From: JAUVDZ01 sp042568205
GTDB taxonomy: Bacteria; Patescibacteriota; Gracilibacteria; UBA1369; PNNO01
Assembly (NCBI GenBank): GCA_042568205.1
Contig: JBHPJE010000022.1
Coordinates: 1-10,450 of the forward strand
Direction of reading: 5' to 3'
Length of the DNA stretch: 10,450 nucleotides
A program made the translations under genes and the position numbers. A model generated the notes under the pieces. That model saw only the letters and a list, made by a program, of their open reading frames with translations, was not told where the DNA came from and made no database searches. Positions 1-5,782 of this stretch are shown here, piece after piece (the stretch's first letter is position 1; each line of letters starts with the position of its first letter).

Positions 1-1
1 A

Positions 2-790
2 CAGGAAGAAAAGGAAGATACAAAAGTTAAAGAAAAAGCTGATGTGCCAAAATCACTTGAACAGAAAGATGTTCAGGATATTGTTGCTGAAATGCAAAAA
101 GAAGCTGATGCATTTGAAGCTACTGAACAATATGAGCGTGCAATGGACAAACATGATTCAGTTTTAATGTTACATCCAGATAATGCGTACAGTTTAAAGA
201 AGAAAAAAGAACTTCAGGAATCAATAGACACAATGGATACTCTAATGGACGATGAAATTGAAGATGCAGTTCAACGTGAAGCAATGAGCAGCACAAATCA
301 GGAAGAAATTGATCAAATTAGACTTGCTCAGATGATTTTAGAAGACCGTGAGGATGTTAAGAGAAAAAATCAGGGTGTTGAGAAGCTCGGCAAACAAAAA
401 TCTCATCTTGCTCAAGATACATTTACAAGAGATGTGCATGAAGATATTCATGAAAAGAGTGGTGGTAAGCAAATACTTAATAAAGATGGAAAAATTGAAG
501 ATGTAGAAGAAATTGATCTAGGAATGCTTGGAATAAGACAAAAATCTGATGTCAGAAAATACAAAGATAAATTTAAAGTTCTAAAGAATCGTGAAAATCT
601 TGCAAATGTTAGACTTGTTGATGAAAAAGCTGGTGGACGTGAACTTAATATTAATGAAGCTAAGCAACAATTAGAAAAACGTAAAAAAGATGCTGCTAGA
701 AATGTTGCAAAACAAACAAAATCAACAGCAAAGAAGCAAGATATAGAAAGTGCTTCAGAAAAACTAATCGAAGAACAATTAGCTGCTTAG
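2..790 (+). CDS. TPR-like charged protein, 5' end outside window
   Basis: This gene has no start in the window: the frame is open from base 2, and the first in-window start-like codon (GTG at 44) sits inside an uninterrupted Lys/Glu-rich stretch, so it is probably not the start. The visible part is 262 residues plus a TAG stop. Near its beginning it has a TPR-like helical pair (A-F-E-A-T-E-Q-Y-E-R-A, then a helix around L-H-P-D-N-A-Y), the usual pattern of a tetratricopeptide unit with the D/N-P turn. The rest is almost entirely charged helix, rich in Lys, Glu, Asp and Gln and likely coiled coil, ending in a basic KKDAARN/KSTAKKQ segment. No signal peptide or membrane segment is visible, but the N-terminus is missing. 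TPR proteins scaffold protein-protein contacts; no specific function can be given. Its stop overlaps the stop of the convergent gene at 787-790, with no terminator between them. Confidence 0.8.
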   Translation, partial: QEEKEDTKVKEKADVPKSLEQKDVQDIVAEMQKEADAFEATEQYERAMDKHDSVLMLHPDNAYSLKKKKELQESIDTMDTLMDDEIEDAVQREAMSSTNQEEIDQIRLAQMILEDREDVKRKNQGVEKLGKQKSHLAQDTFTRDVHEDIHEKSGGKQILNKDGKIEDVEEIDLGMLGIRQKSDVRKYKDKFKVLKNRENLANVRLVDEKAGGRELNINEAKQQLEKRKKDAARNVAKQTKSTAKKQDIESASEKLIEEQLAA

Positions 791-1122
791 CAAGTTAAAT
801 GAAATCCTGCAGCAACGTTTTTGCCCTCTTTGACTAGCTTATTGTAGGTTTTATAGGCTTCGCCGGTTTTCTGAATAATTACTTCAACACCTTTAGTTTC
901 AAGAAATTTTTTAGTTTCATCAGGAAAAGCACATCTAGAACTATGACCATTCCCCATAATAAAAACCTCAATACCTTCAGGTACTTTTTCTAAATCTTCA
1001 ACAGCAACATTGTGGCCTTCATCACGCCACCATTCTTGAACTTCATCTTTATAAACAATTACATCGTGTTCATAGAATATGCCATTTATTTTAATCGAAC
1101 CAAATTTGTAATCTTCAATCAT
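787..1122 (-). CDS. Mth938/AAMDC-like domain protein (DUF498)
   Basis: This 111-residue protein matches the small single-domain Mth938-like family (DUF498/DUF598, related to AAMDC and to NDUFAF3) over its whole length. Visible family landmarks, in order, are an opening I-x-D-Y-x-F-G-x-I strand (2-10), W-W-R-D-E-G-H at 31-37, a strand ending in a glycine turn I-M-G-N-G-H at 55-60 (usually I-x-G-T-G in relatives), T-G-E-A-Y-K-T-Y-N at 86-94, and the C-terminal A-A-x-x-H-L-T-C ending at Cys111. The family has an alpha/beta fold and no established enzymatic activity; the eukaryotic relative NDUFAF3 helps assemble respiratory complex I, but nothing here supports that role. No signal peptide or membrane segment is present, so it should be cytoplasmic. 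It has its own extended -10 box just upstream and may be leaderless. It converges on the TPR gene with a 4-bp overlap and is divergent from the methyltransferase pair. Confidence 0.88.
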   Translation of the reverse strand: MIEDYKFGSIKINGIFYEHDVIVYKDEVQEWWRDEGHNVAVEDLEKVPEGIEVFIMGNGHSSRCAFPDETKKFLETKGVEVIIQKTGEAYKTYNKLVKEGKNVAAGFHLTC

Positions 1123-1130
1123 AGCTTTAT

Positions 1131-1139
1131 ATTATGCCA
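1131..1139 (-). promoter_or_regulatory. Extended -10 box of the Mth938-like gene
   Basis: Read on the minus strand this is TGG-CATAAT, an extended -10 (TGn plus 5 of 6 consensus bases). Only 8 nt separate it from the ATG at 1122, so transcription would begin at or next to the start codon, giving a leaderless or nearly leaderless mRNA. No convincing -35 box is visible, as is normal for extended -10 promoters. Confidence 0.45.
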
Positions 1140-1145
1140 AATTTG

Positions 1146-1154
1146 TGTTAAAAT
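1146..1154 (+). promoter_or_regulatory. Extended -10 box of the methyltransferase pair
   Basis: TGT-TAAAAT is an extended -10 hexamer (TGn plus 5 of 6 bases). A weak -35 match (TTTATA, 1126-1131) lies 17 bp upstream. The predicted transcript start near 1161 leaves a leader of about 15 nt before the ATG at 1176, with no Shine-Dalgarno motif at proper distance. It lies back to back with the promoter of the divergent Mth938-like gene. Confidence 0.45.
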
Positions 1155-1175
1155 AAAGGGAACTTAATAACTCGT

Positions 1176-1700
1176 ATGATACTTCTCTACATACTAATTT
1201 TAGGCATTACTGCTCTGTATATTTCAACTGCACTTGTGAGTTTGATTCTAAGAGTGCCGTATGTGCCAACAAAAAAATCTGTTATGCGTAAAATAATGAA
1301 AGAAACAATAATTAAAAAAGGTGAAACTTTTTTGGATTTGGGATGTGGTGACGGAAGAATGCTTATAGAAGCTGAAAAACAAAATAATGTTAACGTAGAA
1401 GGTTATGAAATCGCACCAATGATTTACTTGATGGCAATGCTTAGAAAGCTTGTAAATAAATCAAAAGCAAAAATTCATTTTAAAAACTTTTTTAAAGAAG
1501 ACCTAAACCACGGAGATGTAATTTTCTGCTACTTAATGCCTCATGAGCTTGTTAAGTTGGCAAAGAAAATTAAAAAAGAATGTAATAAAGGAACTCGTAT
1601 AATTAGTAATACTTTTAAAATCAAAGGTTTAACACCTGTAAAAATAATTCCAAAAGATGAACAAAACAAAATTCCAACTCTGTACTTCTATGAAATATAA
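1176..1700 (+). CDS. Membrane-anchored class I SAM methyltransferase, FAM173/ATPSCKMT-like (copy 1)
   Basis: This is a 174-residue seven-beta-strand methyltransferase with one N-terminal membrane helix (residues 2-25). The helix is followed by a V-P-Y-V-P-T element (27-32) and a short linker. SAM-binding motif I is F-L-D-L-G-C-G-D-G-R (52-61), and the acidic ribose-binding residue is Glu78 in G-Y-E-I. A later hydrophobic strand ends in Y-L-M-P at the motif IV position. The order membrane helix, V-P-x-V-P-T, motif I, and the closing strand ending Y-E-I fits the FAM173 group, whose human members ATPSCKMT and ANTKMT methylate lysines of the ATP synthase c subunit and of the ADP/ATP carrier. The bacterial substrate is not known; a lysine in a membrane or membrane-near protein is an inference. 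The C-terminus is complete compared with its neighbour. It overlaps the next gene, a clear paralogue, by 11 bp. A small-molecule methyltransferase cannot be excluded. Confidence 0.85.
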   Translation: MILLYILILGITALYISTALVSLILRVPYVPTKKSVMRKIMKETIIKKGETFLDLGCGDGRMLIEAEKQNNVNVEGYEIAPMIYLMAMLRKLVNKSKAKIHFKNFFKEDLNHGDVIFCYLMPHELVKLAKKIKKECNKGTRIISNTFKIKGLTPVKIIPKDEQNKIPTLYFYEI

Positions 1701-2310
1701 AATTCTAGATCTTGTAGCTTACCTAACTATAAGTTTTGTTAGCATTGGCGCATTATATTTATTAATGCCTAAAAAACCAGATTTAATACAGGTAATACTT
1801 TTATTATTAATACTAATTCCTACAATAGTTGCTCTTATTGGAGGAGCGCCTTTTGTACCAACTCCAATGCGTGGCGCAGACAAAGTTTTAAAAACTGCAG
1901 GTGTTAAAAAAGGTGAAACAGTTATTGATATTGGTTGCGGAGATGGAAGATTTTGCTATCTTGCAGCTAATAAATTTGGTGCAAAAGCAATTGGTGTTGA
2001 ACTTTCACCGTTTGTGTATCTTTGGGCTAAAATCAGACAATTATTATGGAGATCAAAAGCCAAAATTAAATTTGGTGACTTTAGAATGCTAAATCTTTCA
2101 GAAGCAGATCATATTGTTGCGTATATGCTTCCTGAAACTTTAATTAAATTCATCCCTAAGTTTGAAAAAGAATTAAAAAAGGGTACTAAAATTACTTCAT
2201 ATGCATTTAAAATCGGAGATTGGGTTCCAATTCATTTAGAACCTGCTGACAAAGAGCAGAATCTTTCGAAAATTTGGGTATATGAAATTGGAAAACAATA
2301 CGCAAAATAA
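1690..2310 (+). CDS. Membrane-anchored class I SAM methyltransferase, FAM173/ATPSCKMT-like (copy 2)
   Basis: This 206-residue protein is a paralogue of the preceding gene; a hand alignment of about 148 columns gives roughly 55-60 identities. It has two hydrophobic segments (about 8-26 and 33-52), then A-P-F-V-P-T-P (53-59), motif I V-I-D-I-G-C-G-D-G-R (78-87), the ribose-binding Glu104 in G-V-E-L, a shared S-K-A-K-I-x-F strand, the motif IV-like Y-M-L-P, and Y-E-I near the end, with six further residues. I chose ATG 1690 because it places the membrane helix directly after a short basic start; an in-frame ATG at 1657 would add 11 polar residues and overlap the upstream gene more. The 11-bp overlap with copy 1 implies one transcript and coupled translation. 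The last 75 bp overlap the end of convergent comEC. By family precedent it is probably a protein lysine methyltransferase acting at the membrane, but the target is unknown. Confidence 0.85.
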   Translation: MKYKILDLVAYLTISFVSIGALYLLMPKKPDLIQVILLLLILIPTIVALIGGAPFVPTPMRGADKVLKTAGVKKGETVIDIGCGDGRFCYLAANKFGAKAIGVELSPFVYLWAKIRQLLWRSKAKIKFGDFRMLNLSEADHIVAYMLPETLIKFIPKFEKELKKGTKITSYAFKIGDWVPIHLEPADKEQNLSKIWVYEIGKQYAK

Positions 2311-3705
2311 ATAATATCCAAAAAGCCAAAAAATTGTAAACCATGGTGTTTCAAAAGAAGCAAATGGTAGATTTGCTAATAGTTCAGTAATAAATACTAT
2401 GTATTTTAAACAAAGCCACGCAGGAAAAATTAAAATAAATCCCAAGTCGAACCAAAAATAACTTACAACCACACCAAAAAATCCAAATAACATTGCAAAA
2501 GGAATAAATGGCACCACTAAAACATTTGCAACAGGTGAAATAATTGAAAGTCTTTTAAAATTATACAAAATTACAGGCAAAGCAAAGATCTGCGCACTAA
2601 AAGTCATGGCAAATGCTTCACGAAGTCCAAAACTCCCAGGTAAAAACTTAAATAATTTTTCTAAATGATTCCCAGTCAGAATTAAACCCATTGTTGCTAA
2701 AAAAGATAACTGAAATCCAACATCATATAAAAGAGTAAAAGGATTCATAAAAGTCATAACAAAAGCTGACATCAATAAAGCATTCAGAATTTGTGATTGT
2801 CTTCCTGTCCACAAAGCAATAACAGCAATCACCCCCATAATCGAAGCCCTTACTACTGCAGCAGATGCACCAACAAATAAAGTAAATACAACAATAAAAC
2901 AAATTATTATTGGAATCTTTACATTACGCGCAACATTTTTAAATAATCCAGAAATTAAAACAATTATCAAAGAAATATTGTACCCAGAAATCGCAATTAT
3001 ATGAGTTAAGCCTGTTAAATTAAAATTTTGCATAAGTTCATCTGGAATTCCCTTTCGCGAACCAGTTAAAAGTCCAGCTTCAAAACTTGCCATTGGCTCT
3101 GGAACTAATTTATTAAGCTGTTCTTCAAATCCTTTTTTCAAATCAAATAAAAATGAAAAAAACATACTCCCCTTTCCAGAATCAAGTTTTGTAATTCTCG
3201 GGAAATACATAACTGAATGAACATCAAACAGTAATAAATAATTTTTATAAGAAAAAGTATCAAACTCCATTGGTTCAACAAGTCGGCCTTTTACTTCAAC
3301 AACATCCCCATATTCAAATTCAGGATATAAATCCATAGAAAAAAGAAAACGCCCCCCTACATCTTGCCAATGATCATTTATTAAAATTCGTTCGGATTGT
3401 AAAATATAATTTGCCTTAGTTCTTCTTCTATCTGGATTTTCAATTATCACGCCCTGAATCACTCGTAACTCTTCTTCATTTTGATAAAAATGAATTGATA
3501 CATCATTCAAGGTAGGATACGCAAAAATCATTCGCACCAATCCCAATCCAAAGAATAGAATAGTAATTAAATACACGCGCTTCTTAATACATAAGAGGCT
3601 CGCAACTCCAATACCTCCAATTAAAAATTCCATTGGAATTTTACCAAAAACAAATACTCCCCCAAGAAAACAAACAATTGAAATTTTTATTAAAAAGCTT
3701 CGCAT
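2236..3705 (-). CDS. comEC: ComEC/Rec2-family DNA uptake channel, lacking the C-terminal beta-lactamase-like domain
   Basis: ComEC forms the inner-membrane channel that passes single-stranded DNA into the cytoplasm during natural transformation. This 489-residue protein begins with three hydrophobic segments (about 8-22, 27-40, 44-62). An external OB-fold-like region follows (about 75-170, the DUF4131 part, with Y-G-D-V-V-E-V-K-G-R near 132-141). The polytopic Competence domain spans about 205-470. Signature elements are G-L-L-T-G (211-215), T-H-I-I-A-I-S-G-Y-N (234-243), V-V-R-A-S-I-M-G (284-291) and D-V-G-F-Q-L-S-F-L-A-T (328-338). Full-length Gram-positive ComEC is about 750-800 residues and carries a C-terminal metallo-beta-lactamase domain; here the protein stops after the last membrane helix, so that domain is absent rather than broken. 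Its 3' end overlaps the convergent methyltransferase gene by 75 bp. It is divergent from the TrmB-like regulator. DNA uptake is the family role; use in this organism is inferred. Confidence 0.92.
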   Translation of the reverse strand: MRSFLIKISIVCFLGGVFVFGKIPMEFLIGGIGVASLLCIKKRVYLITILFFGLGLVRMIFAYPTLNDVSIHFYQNEEELRVIQGVIIENPDRRRTKANYILQSERILINDHWQDVGGRFLFSMDLYPEFEYGDVVEVKGRLVEPMEFDTFSYKNYLLLFDVHSVMYFPRITKLDSGKGSMFFSFLFDLKKGFEEQLNKLVPEPMASFEAGLLTGSRKGIPDELMQNFNLTGLTHIIAISGYNISLIIVLISGLFKNVARNVKIPIIICFIVVFTLFVGASAAVVRASIMGVIAVIALWTGRQSQILNALLMSAFVMTFMNPFTLLYDVGFQLSFLATMGLILTGNHLEKLFKFLPGSFGLREAFAMTFSAQIFALPVILYNFKRLSIISPVANVLVVPFIPFAMLFGFFGVVVSYFWFDLGFILIFPAWLCLKYIVFITELLANLPFASFETPWFTIFWLFGYYLFCVLFSNFIYPNFRKILLFVSRF

Positions 3706-3757
3706 GTTAACAGTTTACAAATGAGTTTTAAACTTTTCTTAAAGGAAAATTAAATTT

Positions 3758-3788
3758 TTTATAAACACCTGTTGGGGATTTATGACAA
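3758..3788 (-). promoter_or_regulatory. Candidate comEC promoter
   Basis: On the minus strand, TTGTCA (3783-3788, 5 of 6 to the -35 consensus) precedes TATAAA (3758-3763, 5 of 6) by 19 bp; an alternative register, TTTATA (3760-3765), gives a 17-bp spacer but a poorer hexamer. The leader would be about 45 nt. A second TAAACT box near the comEC start could give a leaderless transcript, so the choice is uncertain. Confidence 0.35.
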
Positions 3789-3790
3789 CA
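3770..3790. repeat. Inverted repeat TGTTG-N11-CAACA in the comEC promoter
   Basis: Five-base arms (3770-3774 and 3786-3790) form a symmetric 21-bp element that overlaps the proposed comEC -35 box and its spacer. The arms are short enough to occur by chance in AT-rich DNA. The position, and a second palindrome centred about 43 bp away in the regulator's promoter, make an operator possible. Confidence 0.25.
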
Positions 3791-3798
3791 CCAGATGC

Positions 3799-3827
3799 TT
3801 TACAAAAAGTCAAATGTGTTATTTAAT
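3799..3827 (+). promoter_or_regulatory. Promoter of the TrmB-like regulator
   Basis: TTTACA (3799-3804, 5 of 6 to the -35 consensus) and TTTAAT (3822-3827, 5 of 6 to the -10 consensus) are separated by the ideal 17 bp. The predicted start near 3834 gives a leader of about 26 nt to ATG 3860, without a Shine-Dalgarno motif. The -10 box lies in the centre of the palindrome at 3815-3832. Confidence 0.55.
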
Positions 3828-3832
3828 ACACA
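3815..3832. promoter_or_regulatory. Palindrome over the -10 box, candidate autoregulatory operator
   Basis: TGTGT (3815-3819) and ACACA (3828-3832) are perfect inverted half-sites around an 8-bp AT centre that contains the regulator's -10 hexamer. A symmetric site at this place is where a dimeric winged-helix repressor would block RNA polymerase, so control by the adjacent TrmB-like protein is a reasonable inference. The arms are only 5 bp long. Confidence 0.38.
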
Positions 3833-3859
3833 ACCGCACTTAATTTGACAAAACTCAAA

Positions 3860-4570
3860 ATGTATAGCCTAATAAGAATCTTGCAACAAATAGGTCTGAC
3901 TGAAAAAGAATCAAAAGCTTATATAATTAGCTTAAAGATTGGCACTAATCCTGCAAGTACAATTGCAAAACATGCAAACCTAAATCGTTGCACCTGCTAC
4001 TCTATTTTAGATTCTTTAGTTGAAAAAGGATTAATCCTGCAATATGAAAAGAATAAAATTCGCTTCTTCACTGCAGTTGAACCAAAATATCTCTTAAATT
4101 ACATTGAAGATAAAAAACGAACACTTTCACATTATAAAAATGCTATTGATGAACATTTACCTGAACTCGAATCATTAAAAGGCCAATATCAAATAATTCC
4201 TAATGTTAAGTCATATGTTGGCAAAGAGGGTTTAGACAAAATTTTTAAAGAGATAATCAAGGAAACTACTTTATGGATTTGGGCAGAGAATTCAAAACGG
4301 CACCATGAATTCTTTACAAAACATATCCCTGACTATTTAAATAAATATAAATCTATAAACCTGATCTTGAATAATAAAAATCAATTAGAAAAACATCATA
4401 TAATCAACAGTTCGGAACTCAAACAAATCCCTAGCATTAAACCTTTACAGTGCATTGGTAAAGACCGGATATTTATTATTTCAACAGTTGAGAACTATGC
4501 AGTTGAAATAGCAAATTCTGATATAGTTAATCAGTTTAGAACACAATTTGAAAAAGCATGGAAAAAATAA
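3860..4570 (+). CDS. TrmB-family winged-helix transcriptional regulator
   Basis: This 236-residue protein has the TrmB-type layout. A winged helix-turn-helix spans about 6-72: L-T-E-K-E-S-K-A-Y at 13-21, a P-A-S-T-I-A-K helix at 31-37, the recognition helix around N-R-C-T-C-Y-S-I-L-D-S-L (42-53), then the wing E-K-G-L-I. A helical linker likely to dimerise follows (about 79-108), then a C-terminal effector region (about 115-236) with K-S-Y-V-G-K-E-G-L near 117-125. Classical TrmB proteins are sugar-responsive regulators of archaeal transport genes, but this effector domain is not close enough to any I know to name a ligand. I chose ATG 3860 over TTG 3845 because the wing fold begins right after it and the TTG adds only five residues. 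The gene is divergent from comEC, has a palindrome across its promoter, and ends in the hairpin at 4569-4603. Autoregulation and control of comEC are inferred. Confidence 0.85.
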   Translation: MYSLIRILQQIGLTEKESKAYIISLKIGTNPASTIAKHANLNRCTCYSILDSLVEKGLILQYEKNKIRFFTAVEPKYLLNYIEDKKRTLSHYKNAIDEHLPELESLKGQYQIIPNVKSYVGKEGLDKIFKEIIKETTLWIWAENSKRHHEFFTKHIPDYLNKYKSINLILNNKNQLEKHHIINSSELKQIPSIKPLQCIGKDRIFIISTVENYAVEIANSDIVNQFRTQFEKAWKK

Positions 4571-4603
4571 AAGAGCTCCCTGCGAAAGGCAAAGAGCTCC
4601 TTT
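4569..4603. terminator. Hairpin terminator between convergent genes
   Basis: Arms 4569-4578 and 4594-4603 pair with one mismatch around GAGCTC cores, and an inner TGC/GCA stem (4581-4583 with 4589-4591) extends the hairpin. On the minus strand it is followed by a T-rich run (TTTTATTTTTT), so it should end the lipoprotein transcript efficiently. On the plus strand, only three T lie in the stem base, so ending of the regulator transcript is weaker. Because GAGCTC is itself a palindrome, the arms are also a 10-bp direct repeat (4570-4579 and 4591-4600). Confidence 0.8.
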
Positions 4604-4615
4604 AAATTGTATCTA

Positions 4616-5659
4616 CTATTGTGCAATCAATTCAGGCACTTCTCCTGTTTCAATTAAATCCCCTTCTGGCATTTCAAAATCTTCAAATTCTGCCATCATT
4701 GCTTCAAATTCTTCGTCAGTCATTTCACCCTCTTCTCCAGTCATCATTGATTCATCAAATCCACCTCCCATGCTTGGATCCATCATCATTCCTCCGAATA
4801 ATAATGCCCCCATGTCTTCTTCTGTGAATTCAACTTCAGCAGTTGGTGTAGTAACACTGTCTGATCTTGTTGGATTAACTTTAACCTGCATTTCTACAAC
4901 ACCCTTCATTTCAGGATCATTTAAAGTGATTGTTCCACCAAATCCAGAAATTACCATTTCATTAACTGCAACATAAACATCACCTTTAATTGTTGCTGCA
5001 TCAAAGAATTCCTGAGCTTCAGCAGTTGAAGCATCACCCATCATACTTAATAATAATTTTTCATCGATATCAGCAGTGAAGTGATAACTATTAAGTCCTA
5101 ATACGTCAGTTGTACCAACATATTCAATGTTCTTAAAAGGTAAAGGTTCACCTTCCTTGTAATCGATTTCAGCATAACCAGATTCCACAACATCTTCATT
5201 AGTCATGAAAGTTAGCTGTACCCATTTATCAAGATATTCTTCAAGCATTAACTCTACTAATTCCTGACTTTCTTCGTCAGAAACCTCTACATTACTAATT
5301 TTTATAAATACCCCATCTTCTGTTGACCGAACTTCAAGTTGAGCTTTAACTCCGTCTTCATTCATAACCGCGTCAAAAGTTAAAGTCATAACCATAGTTC
5401 CTTTTTCAGTGTTTGTTGAACCAGCCAATCTTAAATTTCCATCAAGATTGTTCATTTCTCCGTCAACTTCACCTTCTAAGTCAGCTGTACCTGTAATTTC
5501 ATATACAGATTCAGTAATTTCTCCCTGGTTAAGGAGTGCTTCAGTAATCACATCTTCTGGTGATTTACCTGCCGGAAGACCTTCTGGAGTACATCCTACG
5601 AATGCAAGAAGGCTTGTTGCTAAACCAATTAATGCAACTTTCGAAAACAAACTTTTCAT
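4616..5659 (-). CDS. Secreted lipoprotein with Met- and acid-rich tail, unknown function
   Basis: This 347-residue protein starts with a lipoprotein signal: basic M-K-S-L-F-S-K, a hydrophobic core, and F-V-G-C at 20-23, so Cys23 would be lipidated and the protein held on the outer face of the membrane (Phe at -3 is less usual than Leu). The body (about 35-280) reads as repeated beta strands with an early amphipathic helix (D-V-I-T-E-A-L-L, 36-43). Its pattern of T-G-T-A-D-L-E-G, G-x-x-x-M-T-L-T-F-D-A and L-G-L-N-S-Y-H-F-T resembles LppX/LprG-like or DUF6612-type beta lipoproteins that cup hydrophobic ligands; this is fold-level resemblance only. The tail (about 281-343) is strongly acidic and has 11 methionines between 283 and 330, including M-M-M at 291-293. 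The overall charge is very negative. It has a near-consensus promoter and a good terminator, so it is a well-expressed single-gene unit. It shares a control region with the SLH-CAP operon. Confidence 0.82.
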   Translation of the reverse strand: MKSLFSKVALIGLATSLLAFVGCTPEGLPAGKSPEDVITEALLNQGEITESVYEITGTADLEGEVDGEMNNLDGNLRLAGSTNTEKGTMVMTLTFDAVMNEDGVKAQLEVRSTEDGVFIKISNVEVSDEESQELVELMLEEYLDKWVQLTFMTNEDVVESGYAEIDYKEGEPLPFKNIEYVGTTDVLGLNSYHFTADIDEKLLLSMMGDASTAEAQEFFDAATIKGDVYVAVNEMVISGFGGTITLNDPEMKGVVEMQVKVNPTRSDSVTTPTAEVEFTEEDMGALLFGGMMMDPSMGGGFDESMMTGEEGEMTDEEFEAMMAEFEDFEMPEGDLIETGEVPELIAQ

Positions 5660-5673
5660 ATATAAAAAGGTTA

Positions 5674-5679
5674 ATTATA
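5674..5679 (-). promoter_or_regulatory. Second -10 box of the lipoprotein gene
   Basis: The minus strand shows a perfect TATAAT whose predicted start near 5667 would leave a leader of about 8 nt before ATG 5659. No good -35 lies 17 bp upstream. It may be a second, nearly leaderless start, or just AT-rich leader DNA of the stronger promoter at 5692-5720. Confidence 0.35.
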
Positions 5680-5691
5680 TACAGCTTTCAA

Positions 5692-5720
5692 ATTGTAATG
5701 AAAAGGCTTTCGTATGTCAA
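5692..5720 (-). promoter_or_regulatory. Strong sigma-70-type promoter of the lipoprotein gene
   Basis: On the minus strand a perfect TTGACA (5715-5720) is followed after exactly 17 bp by TACAAT (5692-5697, 5 of 6). This is the best promoter in the window. It predicts a start near 5685 and a leader of about 26 nt with no Shine-Dalgarno motif. Confidence 0.72.
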
Positions 5721-5730
5721 AATAGATTGC

Positions 5731-5748
5731 TTTTCATATTAATGAAAA
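5731..5748. repeat. Palindrome TTTTCAT-N4-ATGAAAA in the divergent control region
   Basis: Perfect 7-bp arms (5731-5737, 5742-5748) flank four bases. The left arm contains the proposed -35 box of the SLH-CAP operon. The same ATGAAAA heptamer appears again at 5698-5704, and inverted at 5653-5659 where it is the lipoprotein start codon region. It could bind a regulator of both directions; part of the recurrence may be chance in AT-rich sequence. Confidence 0.35.
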
Positions 5749-5759
5749 AAGCGTATTAT
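5731..5759 (+). promoter_or_regulatory. Promoter of the SLH-CAP / LCP / rluB operon
   Basis: TTTTCA (5731-5736, 4 of 6) and TATTAT (5754-5759, 5 of 6) are 17 bp apart. The start would be near 5766, about 17 nt before ATG 5783 and within two bases of the in-frame GTG at 5768, so the promoter alone does not settle the start codon. Confidence 0.5.
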
Positions 5760-5782
5760 AGCTGAGCGTGTTAATTACAAAT

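Noticed and set aside
44..46. GTG as start of the first gene
   Set aside because: The frame is open for 14 further codons to the window edge with the same Lys/Glu-rich composition, and no promoter or ribosome site precedes the GTG.
1901..2092. 63-codon plus-strand frame inside methyltransferase copy 2
   Set aside because: It is a +1 shadow of the SAM-binding region, which is clearly coding in the other frame.
3845..3850. Perfect TTGACA just before the TrmB-like gene start
   Set aside because: As a -35 box it would direct transcription from inside the gene, past the start codon, and the -10 at the right distance is poor. The better promoter is at 3799-3827.
4548..4976. Plus-strand open frame of 142 codons rich in Ser, Pro and Asn
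   Set aside because: It is the antisense of the acidic, Met-rich part of the lipoprotein gene; low-complexity composition follows from that, and it has no start context or family signal. The same holds for the shorter frame at 4621-4827.
5409..5765. Plus-strand frame of 118 codons across the lipoprotein start
   Set aside because: It is antisense to the lipoprotein signal peptide and runs through both divergent promoters. It shows no recognisable domain.
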